Below, piece by piece: positions 33,801 through 40,829 of a stretch of 64,000 bases of DNA; within the stretch, counting starts at the first letter, position 1, and every line of letters starts with the position of its first letter. The position numbers and the translations under genes are program-made. The stretch is taken from contig CAZEAU010000009.1 in the NCBI GenBank assembly GCA_964510515.1, positions 1 through 64,000 on the forward strand, read 5' to 3'. The DNA comes from SURF-21 sp964510515. Lineage in GTDB: Bacteria; Actinomycetota; Geothermincolia; Geothermincolales; RBG-13-55-18. The notes under the pieces were generated by a model that searched no databases, had not been told where the DNA came from, and saw nothing but the letters and a program-made list of their open reading frames with translations.

Positions 33801-33956
33801 GCGCGCATTGAGCACGGGGCGGCCGCAGCGCGTCACCGTCTCCAGCCACTGCCAGCCCGTGCGCAGGGAGGGGGCCAGCAGCCATTTCTCGCTGAGCACG
33901 TGCTGCGCGCACAGCTCGCCCAGGCTCTCCGTCAGGAGGTTGCTCTCCCTGGCCAT
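30828..33956 (-). CDS. addB: AddB-like PD-(D/E)XK nuclease subunit lacking Fe-S cysteines
   Basis: A 1042-residue protein with the AddB layout: an inactivated helicase-like body and a C-terminal RecB-type nuclease. Nuclease residues are in GSLLHAVFHAFF, TRGYIDRIDE and VCDYKTG (about 900). In AddB proteins a Cys before the nuclease and three near the end bind a 4Fe-4S cluster. Here the first Cys is present (LGRCPQEYFF, about 730), but the end reads GCFPFSDDAD and then SRSDYLGAFGD, with Ser and Phe where the CxxC and last Cys would be. The cluster is probably lost. A divergent promoter region separates it from the FAD oxidoreductase gene. Confidence 0.85.
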   Translation of the reverse strand: MARESNLLTESLGELCAQHVLSEKWLLAPSLRTGWQWLETVTRCGRPVLNARVKTLPAMALELAAPEMERRGLALAAGARVELILGALLARTREGGAYLARLEPSPGLLRAASATVHDLRLCGVDSRDLSPHAFEVAAKGRDLISLLAAYEEALASRGLVDLAGALQLAARRLRDDASALPAGCLLAMPADMAEELRGLRRLMWDAVPEEKRAVLAVDRPGEEDGGGGVRRLAWAASPGSAPPARGEGGVHMLRAAGEANEVREVLRRCAAARIPFDEVEVLYTDSSTYVPLIYELCSLLAPQPGDVLPATFAEGIPVRYSRPGRALAAWLSWVEEGFPQAALVRMVQEGLLDPGRTLPAGWGFSRLGSLLRSLPIGGGRERYAESAASEMDALARRVSNPEQDANGEDAEQRLARLEERMCALKVLDGLTRDLLQGIPEAAREGRELLRAAESFLLTQAREVSELDRYGRRRLLDEIEEFSACLEEESAPFSFAAAHAWLTGLARSLRVEGMGPRPGRLHAAPLAAGGHSGRMHTFIVGLDDGRFPGGGLQDPLLLDAERTAISRELGTAAERLTASLQGFARLAARLRGEVTLSYCCRSLNDDSEMFPSPVLLAAYRVMSGEHDAVQDDLVAALSEPASFSPLDPSRALDMGEWWLSRLCGEPALREPERAVAAAFPHLGRGMQARRARESDSFTVYDGYVREAGADLDPTLPGGPVLSASRLETLGRCPQEYFFSHVLGVKPPEVFDLDPTRWLDPGEKGSLLHAVFHAFFARLREEGRPPALERDWEVMRAILAEEIAAWTRRKPPPGRAVQAREAEELRRAARIFLREEEQHCRGRRPLFFEVAVGMERGGPGNAVDSERPVEIGLPAGGSVRTRGYIDRIDEVGEPGSLLFSVCDYKTGSTYTYRREDPFRRGRRIQNFIYLMQARSCLASLYDGAEVESFEYFFPSAREHGERIAWEAAELAGGIRVLERLCRLLSTGCFPFSDDADDASRSDYLGAFGDTQAAAAAVRRKLENTRNEALAPLRELRGYVEGGDG

Positions 33957-34093
33957 ACCCTGCTCTCCTTACGGCCCCGCTCGCAAACGGAGCATCCGTT
34001 GATGGCGGCGATAGGCAACAGGATAGCGCACGGCGCCGACAGGGGCATCGGCGCGGACGCGCCCCGACCCCTCGAGCAGGGGGCGCTCTCCGC

Positions 34094-34123
34094 TTGGTGC
34101 CGCGGGCGGAAGCGTGCCATAAT
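34094..34123 (+). promoter_or_regulatory. sigma-70-type promoter for the FAD oxidoreductase gene
   Basis: TTGGTG (34094-34099), an 18-base spacer and CATAAT (34118-34123) lie 79 bp before the ATG at 34202, in an otherwise very GC-rich spacer. Confidence 0.5.
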
Positions 34124-34201
34124 GCGGAGGAGGGGGCCGCGAGGCCTCGGCGCGTTCGCGCTTTCGTCCTGCAGGAGGGGACCGGCTGCGGGGAGGGTAT
34201 C

Positions 34202-35338
34202 ATGGCGAAGAAAGAGACGCTCATCTACGGCGCGGGCATGAGCGGTCTGGTGGCTGCCATCAACCTTGCGCGGGAGGGACGCCGCGTCATCGTGCGGGAC
34301 CTGGAGGACGGCTACGGCGGCTCGAAGATCTACAACCCGTCCACCCACGTCACCCCCATTGACGTCGCCAGGACCTCGCGCTATATCGGCATCGACCTCG
34401 GCGAGGTCTTTCACCCCGTGGTGGAGTGCCCCGCCTATTATCACGACACCAGGACCCTGTGGCCCGTCTACGAGGTCTACGGGGTGGAGCGGGGGGACAG
34501 GGAGGGCAGCCTGGATACCCTGCTCTACCGGGAATGCCTGGAGCTGGGGGTGGAGTTCGAGTTCTCCACCCCCCTGCGCCCCGGCGACGTCCCGCGCCTG
34601 GCGCCCGGCACCATCATCGCCTGCGGCCTCATCCCGGCCGCATACAAGATGATGGACATCCCCTACGTGGCCGTGCACATGTGGCTGTCGCGGGGCGAGA
34701 TCGGCTTCAGCGATTACGCCTGGCTGTGGTTCGACGAGTGCATCACCGAGTATGGATACCTGTCCGCGGTGAACAACTACTATTTCAACCTCCTCTTCTC
34801 CTTCGGCAGGCGGGTGGGCGAGGACGCGCTCGAGAGGTACAAGGACTTCATGTTGCGCAACGAGGGCGTGGAGCACGATGAGTGGGAACGCCACCAGGGC
34901 GCCGTGCCCCTGGCCAGGCCCGACAACTACGCCCTTTTCCGCGACGGGCTCATCATGTGCGGCACCATGTCCGGGGCCATAGACCCCTTCATGGGCTTCG
35001 GGATAAGCGGCGCGCTGGTCAGCGGCAAGGTCGCCGCCATGGCCGTCTCCGACCCCGCCGCCGCCCAGGCGGAGTTCGACCGCTTCCTGGCGGGCTTCCG
35101 CCGCAGCTTCTACATCAAGGAGATGTGGAAGCGCTTCGTCCGTCCTTACGTCGGGCGCCTGGAGAGGCACGTGCGCCTGCTCGGCGTCGAGCGCGTGAAC
35201 CGCCTGCTGAAGATGAGCGAACGGGACCGGCCCCCGTATCCCCTCCCCTTCGGCACCCCCGGCTTCGGCCACGCCAACGTCTATAGGGGATGGTCGCGGG
35301 AGGCGGCGGCGGCGCGGCCCGGATCCCCGCCCGCTTAG
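34202..35338 (+). CDS. FAD/NAD(P)-binding oxidoreductase
   Basis: A 378-residue flavoprotein-like enzyme. It opens with the dinucleotide fold LIYGAGMSGLVAAINLAREG and an acidic end of the second strand (RDLED). A second cofactor motif is CGTMSGAIDPFMGFGISGALVSG late in the chain, typical of geranylgeranyl-reductase or squalene-epoxidase-like flavoproteins. The C-terminal 70 residues are basic and may contact a membrane or a partner. The ATG follows GGGGAGGG. The gene converges on three Fe-S genes, and its stop overlaps the stop of the first of them. Confidence 0.82.
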   Translation: MAKKETLIYGAGMSGLVAAINLAREGRRVIVRDLEDGYGGSKIYNPSTHVTPIDVARTSRYIGIDLGEVFHPVVECPAYYHDTRTLWPVYEVYGVERGDREGSLDTLLYRECLELGVEFEFSTPLRPGDVPRLAPGTIIACGLIPAAYKMMDIPYVAVHMWLSRGEIGFSDYAWLWFDECITEYGYLSAVNNYYFNLLFSFGRRVGEDALERYKDFMLRNEGVEHDEWERHQGAVPLARPDNYALFRDGLIMCGTMSGAIDPFMGFGISGALVSGKVAAMAVSDPAAAQAEFDRFLAGFRRSFYIKEMWKRFVRPYVGRLERHVRLLGVERVNRLLKMSERDRPPYPLPFGTPGFGHANVYRGWSREAAAARPGSPPA

Positions 35339-36528
35339 AGCTCGATGCGGTAGGTCTTGCTCGAAAACAGCTTCGGGAAAGCCTTCACCGCTATGTTGCC
35401 CAGCATGCGCAGGCCGCGCCGGGGGGCGGGGTAGCGGGGCTCCATCCCCGTGGCCTCCTGCAGGTACTCCAGCATGTGCCGCACCGGCTGCCGCGTCGGG
35501 TAAAGCCAGCGCATCAAGGCCAGGGTGAGGTGGCAGCCGCTGCAGTAGTTGGCGAGGTCGTCCGCCCCTGACTTCGCCGCCGCGCGCAGCTCCTTGACCG
35601 CGGCCAGGTACATGTCCTCGGGGCGGTAGCGGTTGCAGCCCGCGGCCATGCCGCAGCACAAGCCCTCGTCCACGCTGCCGGCGAGCTCGCGCATCTCCAG
35701 GCCCATGAGGGAGTAGAGGCGGCGCGAGGTCGCCGTGACCTCCTCGCCGAGGATGCGACCGTGGCAGGAGTCGTGCAGGGCTATGGAGCGGTCCAGCTTC
35801 TTCACCAGTTCGATCTCCCCGCTCTCCACCTTCTCCAGCAGGTAATCCCCGAGGAACCTGGTGCGGAAGGGGAGCTCGGCTCCGAAATGCCCGGGCAGGA
35901 CGTTGCGGAACATGTTCATTCCGGCCGGGCAGACGAAGAGCATGGTGCCGATATCCCGGCCCCGGTAGTGGGCGGTCAGCCTCTCCGCCACCTCCTTGAC
36001 CACGTCGAAGAGGCCCATGCGGAAATACATCTCGCCGCAGCAGAGGTCGAAATCGCCGGAGATGACCACCCCCTCCATGAAGGGGGCCTGCAGCAGGTGG
36101 GGGAGGGTGAGGGCGTTGCAGCCGGGATAGAGGACCACCTCTCCCTCGGGCGGGGTCTCCCTCCACTGGCGCAGGAGCTCCCGTTCCCAGGGCGCCATGG
36201 CTTTCACCGCGTCGGTGCGGAAGTTGGTGGCGGAGGCGGGCATGAGATAGGAGGCTCTCACCGGGAGCCCCCGCTCGCGGTAACGGCGGTGCCAGGAGCC
36301 GATGATGAGTTCGTAGGGATGGCAGTCATTGGGGCAGAAGGCGTTGCAGGCGTAACAGCTTATGCATTTCTTGTGCACCACGCGCGTCGGTTCCCCCGCC
36401 CGCAGGCGCTTTATCTCCGCGATAGCCTCCTCCCGTTCCAGGCCCAGGTAGCGGCAGCGATAAAGGCAGTCGCCGCACTCCTCGCAGTCCTCGTAGCGGT
36501 AGAAACTCCATGCGCCGTTCTCAGCCAT
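35335..36528 (-). CDS. CCG-domain 4Fe-4S protein, paralogue 1 (HdrD-like)
   Basis: A 397-residue cytosolic Fe-S protein. Two N-terminal 4Fe-4S motifs, CEECGDCLYRC and CISCYACNAFCP, are followed by two CCG domains. The first has YPGCN, DLCCGEMYFRMG and CPAGMN; the second has HDSCHG, LCCGMAAG and YCSGCHL. CCG domains of heterodisulfide reductases bind special 4Fe-4S clusters that handle disulfides or quinone-type partners. ATG at 36528 is used, six bases after GGAGG. It is the last of three tandem paralogues and lies across a repeat array from the second. Its stop overlaps the stop of the convergent FAD gene by four bases. Confidence 0.88.
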   Translation of the reverse strand: MAENGAWSFYRYEDCEECGDCLYRCRYLGLEREEAIAEIKRLRAGEPTRVVHKKCISCYACNAFCPNDCHPYELIIGSWHRRYRERGLPVRASYLMPASATNFRTDAVKAMAPWERELLRQWRETPPEGEVVLYPGCNALTLPHLLQAPFMEGVVISGDFDLCCGEMYFRMGLFDVVKEVAERLTAHYRGRDIGTMLFVCPAGMNMFRNVLPGHFGAELPFRTRFLGDYLLEKVESGEIELVKKLDRSIALHDSCHGRILGEEVTATSRRLYSLMGLEMRELAGSVDEGLCCGMAAGCNRYRPEDMYLAAVKELRAAAKSGADDLANYCSGCHLTLALMRWLYPTRQPVRHMLEYLQEATGMEPRYPAPRRGLRMLGNIAVKAFPKLFSSKTYRIEL

Positions 36529-36549
36529 CATCTTCCTCCTTCGAGTCCT

Positions 36550-36936
36550 CAGCGGCACTTCCGGGGTCAACCCCGGGTTGTGCCATTACCGGCGTTCAAC
36601 TCCGCATCGTCCCATCGCCGACATCCCCTCCGGGGTCAACTCTGCCCCGTGCCATCCGCGCCGCGCATATTGAAACGTCCCTTCCGGGGTCAACCCCGGG
36701 GTGTGCCATTACCGGCGTTCAACTCCGCATCGTCTCATCGCCGGCGCCTCTTCCAGGTCGAGCGCTCCTGGCGTGGCGAGCTCCCCTTGTCCCTTCCGGG
36801 GTCAACCCCGGGGTGTGCCATTACCGGCGTTCAACTCCGCATCGTCTCATCGCCGGCGCCTCTTCCGGGTCGAGCGCTCCTGGCGTGGCGAGCGTTCCCT
36901 TGTCCCTTGCGAGGGCTGACCCCAGGCATGCCGTCA
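36550..36936. repeat. array A of GGGGTCAACCC-core repeats
   Basis: Core copies GGGGTCAACCCC lie at 36563, 36686 and 36798, with a partial core at 36632. Two units of 112 bp (36677-36788 and 36789-36901) are nearly identical, beginning GTCCCTTCCGGGG and including TGTGCCATTACCGGCGTTCA. A third shortened copy starts the array. It ends with a variant (36902-36935) carrying GAGGGCTGACCCC, the inverted core. The array fills the gap between CCG paralogues 1 and 2 and touches the stop codon of paralogue 2. No gene is visible inside, apart from short frames created by the repeats. Confidence 0.85.
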
Positions 36937-38319
36937 TATTTTCAGCCCGAGGCTATGCCTGCGCGCAGCACCGTAGATCCCCACCGCCGCCTTGAAGCCG
37001 AGGGAAAGGACGGTGCGCGTCACCCTATTTTGCACGATGGGGCCGTGATAGAGGGCAGCCAGGGCCTGCGTGCGCAGGCGGTCCCCCCAGGGCAGCCCCG
37101 GCAGGGGGGTTATCTGGGGCGCGATATACGCGGGCTGGAAAGGTTTGCGGCAGGAGGGAAAGAGGGCGTATTTCACCAGGTGATTGCTGATCACCGCCAT
37201 CATGTCCCAGGCGCGGTACTCGTGGCGGCGCAGCGGCTGCCCTCCGGTGGCCATCTCCACCAGCTCCACGGGATGGTAGAGGGGCATGGTGGAGCCCGCC
37301 ATCTCCTTGATCACCGAGAGGATGAAGAGGCAGGCGGGGCAATAGACCACCGCGGCGTCCGCCCCGGTGGCCTCCAGCTCCTTGAGGCGGCGGTAGCCGG
37401 AGGACATGATGTCCATGACCCGGAACCTGGCCGCGGCGGCCCCGAAACCGCAGCACAGAGAGCGCTCCCGGGTGTGCCGGGGCTCCACGACCTCGCAGCC
37501 GGTGCGCCGCACGATCTCGCGGTTGACCTCCTGCAGCCGCCCTCCCTGCATCTTGGAGAGGCAGTTGTCGTGCACGGCCACCCTCATGCCCAGCTCGCGC
37601 ACGGGAAGGATCTCCTCATTCCGCAGCTTGCGCAGCAGCCAGTCGTCCAGGGCCTCCACCTCGAAATCGAATTCAGCCCCGAAGCGGCGGGGGAGGATCT
37701 CGGAGAGCACCATGCCCTCCGCGCTCATGGAGGCCACCACCTTTTTCACGCCCATCTCCGCGAACACGCGCTCCAGGCGGCGGGTTATCTGCTCCACCAT
37801 GTCGAAGCTCCCCGTCTTGTAGATGTCCCCGGCGCACCCGAAGAGGGCCTCCGAGCCCACGATCTTGGGCAGGCTCTCCAGCACCTCGGCCTTGAGGAGG
37901 TAGGGGACCACGCTGGTGTGAAAACCGGTGAGGCATATCTCGTCACAGGGGGAGAAATCGTCCCAGGCGCGCAGCAGGGCCAGCTCGTCCGGGGGCATGA
38001 TGGCCTTGAGCGAGGTCCATATGTTGCAGGGCTCCGACGGCGTGACCAGCCGGGCGGTGGTGGGAAGGGTCCCCTCGCGGCGCTCGCTCCAGCGCTCCAG
38101 GACCAGCTCGTAGGGGTCGGCGCCCGTGGGACAGACGGCATCGCAGGTGTGGCAGGTGTTGCAGACCTCGAGGGGGCGCGCATCCCCCCTCTCGATGAGC
38201 GCGGCTATCTCTCCCTTGGCCGCCTCCTGCGGCAGCTCCAGGTAGGGGCAGGCGGCGAAGCAGTCGCCGCAGCGATCGCAGAGGTCTGCGCGGAAGAAAC
38301 GGAACAAATCAGCCTTCAT
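36934..38319 (-). CDS. CCG-domain 4Fe-4S protein, paralogue 2 (first CCG degenerate)
   Basis: A 461-residue relative of the neighbouring proteins. The 4Fe-4S motifs CDRCGDCFAACP and CNTCHTCDAVCP are intact. The first CCG domain has lost its ligands: GFHTS instead of GCN, LFGCAGD instead of LCCGE, MSAEGM instead of CPAGM. The second is intact (HDNCLS, LCCGFGAA, YCPACLF). A C-terminal extension of about 90 residues is unique to this copy and is rather hydrophobic and basic. It likely acts with its two paralogues in one complex. Its start lies 20 bp after the stop of paralogue 3. Confidence 0.87.
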   Translation of the reverse strand: MKADLFRFFRADLCDRCGDCFAACPYLELPQEAAKGEIAALIERGDARPLEVCNTCHTCDAVCPTGADPYELVLERWSERREGTLPTTARLVTPSEPCNIWTSLKAIMPPDELALLRAWDDFSPCDEICLTGFHTSVVPYLLKAEVLESLPKIVGSEALFGCAGDIYKTGSFDMVEQITRRLERVFAEMGVKKVVASMSAEGMVLSEILPRRFGAEFDFEVEALDDWLLRKLRNEEILPVRELGMRVAVHDNCLSKMQGGRLQEVNREIVRRTGCEVVEPRHTRERSLCCGFGAAAARFRVMDIMSSGYRRLKELEATGADAAVVYCPACLFILSVIKEMAGSTMPLYHPVELVEMATGGQPLRRHEYRAWDMMAVISNHLVKYALFPSCRKPFQPAYIAPQITPLPGLPWGDRLRTQALAALYHGPIVQNRVTRTVLSLGFKAAVGIYGAARRHSLGLKI

Positions 38320-38339
38320 CTCCCATCACCTCCTGGGGT

Positions 38340-39596
38340 TCATTCCGCGGCCGCGCCCGGCGCGGCGCCGTCCTGCGCCTGCGAGGCGGGTACCTCGGGT
38401 ATCTTCGGGATGCGGTACCTCTTCCTGGAGAGGGTGAGGGGCACCTGATGGCGCAGCACTCCCGCCAGGAAGGCGCGCGTCCGCCAGCCCATGGGGTGCT
38501 CTGGCCGCTCTCCCAAAGCCTTGGAAAGCAGCTCCAGGAGGTGATAGACGGGGGCCCCCAGGGGGAGCAGCAGGCGGCCGACGGAGAGCATCTGCAGGCA
38601 GCCCGCGCAGTAGCCCACGGTGTAGTCGGCCCCGGTGCCGCGCGCCTGCAGCAGGCTGTTCAGCGTGGCCCGGGTGACGTCCATGACGTGATAGCCGGAA
38701 TCGGGGGGGAAGCCGCCGGCGATGCCGCAGCACAGCGCTCGCTCGCGGCTCTTCTTCTCCTCCACCACCTCCAGGCCGATGAGCTCCAGGATGCGGCGGG
38801 GGACATCCATGTATTCCTGCCCCAGCTGCTTGCCGTAGCAGGACTCCTGAATGGTCGCCGTGCCCCGCAGGGGATTGGTGACAGTCAGCTCGCCGGACTC
38901 CAGCTTGCCGAGGATGACCGGCAGATAGGGGCGCACCTCGAAGTCGAAGTCCACGCCGAAGGAGGGGAGCACGTTGGTGAACATGTTGCAGCCCGCGGTG
39001 CACAGCAGATTCACCCTCTTCACCCCCAAGGTCTTGAAGTACTTCTCCAGGCGGCGGGCCACCTTCTGCACCTCCTCCAGGAGCCCCATGCGGTAATAGG
39101 TCTCGCCGCAGCAGTAGTCGAGGGTGCCGCGTATCTCCACCCCCTCCAGGGCCCTGGTGCGGGTGACGAAAGGGGCGGTGATGATGTTGCAGCCGGGATA
39201 GAGGACCTCCTCACAGGGGGAATGGTCCGCCCAGGCGCGGAGGAGGTCGCGCTCGCGCGCGGGCATCCTGGACACCACGTAGGTGCGGAAGTTGAGTTCC
39301 TCGTGGGGAGTGTAGTACCTGGCGCGCAGGGGGAGTCCCTTGCGGCGGTATTGCTCATACCAGCGCTGCAGCACCAGCTCCGTTGGGTTGCAGCCCTCGG
39401 GGCAGATGTGGTCGCAGGAAAAACAGCTGGCGCATTTGCGCAGCACGTGCTTCGTGGGCTCCCCGGCTATGAGGCGCCGTATCTCCTCCCTCGCCGTCTT
39501 CACCGACAGCCCCATCACCGGGCACTCGCTGAAGCAGAGGCCGCAGCGCGTGCACGCCTCTTCGTTGAACCGCTTGGCCGGACTGAGTGTCTCCAT
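38340..39596 (-). CDS. CCG-domain 4Fe-4S protein, paralogue 3
   Basis: A 418-residue Fe-S protein, first gene of the three. ATG at 39596 follows GAGGAGG. It has CTRCGLCFSECP and CASCFSCDHICP, a first CCG domain with YPGCN, DYCCGETYYRMG and CTAGCN, and a second with QESCYG, LCCGIAGG and YCAGCLQ. All cluster ligands appear present. The likely role is electron transfer or thiol/disulfide or quinone chemistry with an unidentified flavoprotein; the convergent FAD gene at 34202 is a candidate partner by position. An extended -10 promoter sits about 80 bp upstream. Confidence 0.88.
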   Translation of the reverse strand: METLSPAKRFNEEACTRCGLCFSECPVMGLSVKTAREEIRRLIAGEPTKHVLRKCASCFSCDHICPEGCNPTELVLQRWYEQYRRKGLPLRARYYTPHEELNFRTYVVSRMPARERDLLRAWADHSPCEEVLYPGCNIITAPFVTRTRALEGVEIRGTLDYCCGETYYRMGLLEEVQKVARRLEKYFKTLGVKRVNLLCTAGCNMFTNVLPSFGVDFDFEVRPYLPVILGKLESGELTVTNPLRGTATIQESCYGKQLGQEYMDVPRRILELIGLEVVEEKKSRERALCCGIAGGFPPDSGYHVMDVTRATLNSLLQARGTGADYTVGYCAGCLQMLSVGRLLLPLGAPVYHLLELLSKALGERPEHPMGWRTRAFLAGVLRHQVPLTLSRKRYRIPKIPEVPASQAQDGAAPGAAAE

Positions 39597-39674
39597 GCGA
39601 AACCTCCTCGCCGTGGCGCAGGCCTGAACCGTTCCTCTGCCGTCTGGCATCCCCGAAGCTTTGAGGGTACATAT

Positions 39675-39683
39675 ATATTAGCA
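39675..39683 (-). promoter_or_regulatory. extended -10 promoter of the CCG operon
   Basis: On the minus strand TGCTAATAT (TG-n-TAATAT) lies about 80 bp before the ATG at 39596, within the only AT-rich patch of this spacer (ATATATATTA). No good -35 is seen, as is usual for extended -10 promoters. The rest of the spacer to 39838 holds nothing I can name. Confidence 0.4.
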
Positions 39684-39838
39684 AACCGGGATAGGTCGGG
39701 TCTTCGCCCGCGGGGGCCCGCTTCGCGTGCCCGGGGGGGCGGCCAGGAGGATGGCGGGATCCGCGGTCGGCCGCAAGACGGCCCGGCGCCGAGCGGAGCA
39801 TGCGGGCCGCGGGCGGCCGCAGCGCGCCCCTCTCTTCG

Positions 39839-40792
39839 CTAGCGTATCTCCTCCGCCTTTTCCCACCAGTGCCACAGGCCGAACCAGCTCATCCACTGCC
39901 CGGGTGCCTCGCAGATCATGGCCTCTCCCGCCCCGGCCACCTCATCCATGATGGCGGCGAGGTCTCCGGCGCGGTCGCCGCTGAGCGTGAAATCCAGCGG
40001 CGCATGGATCTTGAGCTGGTGGTCGAATAATCTTTCGCCGCGCTGCAGCGAGAAGGGCACGATGGCGGCACCGGTGTTGAGCGCGAAATGCGCGGCCCCG
40101 CCTGCAAGGGCCGCCGGCCTGCCCATGAAGTCCACGACGAAGCCGCCGTCGACGTCGAAGTTGATAGACACCGTGCCGCCGTCGCGGAGTCGTTCCTCTA
40201 TGCGGGTGATAGCGTCTTTCCCCGCGAACACCACCGGGTTGTTCTCCTCGTCGTATCCCAGGGAGCTGCCGTACTCGGCCATGGTCCTGACGTAGCGAGG
40301 AAGGGGCGAGTCGTCGGGGTGGAACATCACCGCCGTGTAGGGCTTTCCCAGGCGCATCATCACCGCCAGGCGCAGCGTGAAGGCCCCCAGATGGGCCCCC
40401 AGCAGCAGCACCCCCCTGCCCCTCGATTCCGCCTCATTCAGGTTCTCCATCCCCTCGATGCGCAGCCCGCTCATAAAGCGTTGCTCGTGCGTGCCGAAGA
40501 GGAAGAGGTCGTAGATGGGGCGCAGGGCCGAGGAGCATACCTCGCGGGCGATACGCTTCAGCTCCCGGCTGTCTCCTGTCTCCGGCAGGCCCTGCGAGAG
40601 CTTGGCCAGCAGGCGGCTCCTCATCCCCCGCATGGCGTAATAGGCGAGATGGCCGAGGGCGGTGAAGAGGACATCCAGGACGCGGGGGTGCAGATGCCTG
40701 AAGAGGAGCTCGGTGGCATGAAAGATCCCGAGAAGGGTGCCCTCGACGGCGCGGAAAAACGGGCCGGAATGTGCTTTCTTGCGTGCCTTCAT
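39839..40792 (-). CDS. LpxL/PatA-like acyltransferase with altered catalytic motif
   Basis: A 317-residue protein of the LpxL/HtrB acyltransferase family, which in actinobacteria includes PatA of phosphatidylinositol mannoside synthesis. After an N-terminal hydrophobic stretch (ALGHLAYYAMRGM) comes GVLLLGAHLGAFTLRLA, equivalent to the HxxxxD/E active-site motif: H134 is present, but the acid position is T139. Further family segments are SINFDVDGGFVVDFMGRPAAL and GAAIVPFSLQRG. It probably handles a lipid acyl transfer, but the missing acid questions activity. ATG at 40792 follows GGAGG. The nitrilase-family gene lies just upstream. Confidence 0.8.
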   Translation of the reverse strand: MKARKKAHSGPFFRAVEGTLLGIFHATELLFRHLHPRVLDVLFTALGHLAYYAMRGMRSRLLAKLSQGLPETGDSRELKRIAREVCSSALRPIYDLFLFGTHEQRFMSGLRIEGMENLNEAESRGRGVLLLGAHLGAFTLRLAVMMRLGKPYTAVMFHPDDSPLPRYVRTMAEYGSSLGYDEENNPVVFAGKDAITRIEERLRDGGTVSINFDVDGGFVVDFMGRPAALAGGAAHFALNTGAAIVPFSLQRGERLFDHQLKIHAPLDFTLSGDRAGDLAAIMDEVAGAGEAMICEAPGQWMSWFGLWHWWEKAEEIR

Positions 40793-40829
40793 GCATCCTC
40801 CATGAGGAAATGGTCGGTCCCGGCCCGCG

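Noticed and set aside
36550..36936. Array A considered as a CRISPR array
   Set aside because: The units are about 112 bp, nearly identical over their whole length, with no unique spacers and no cas genes nearby.
36510..36995. Long open frames across array A encoding repeated peptides (for example GVCHYRRSTPHRL)
   Set aside because: They arise from the DNA repeats being open in several frames, lack ribosome sites and overlap real gene ends.
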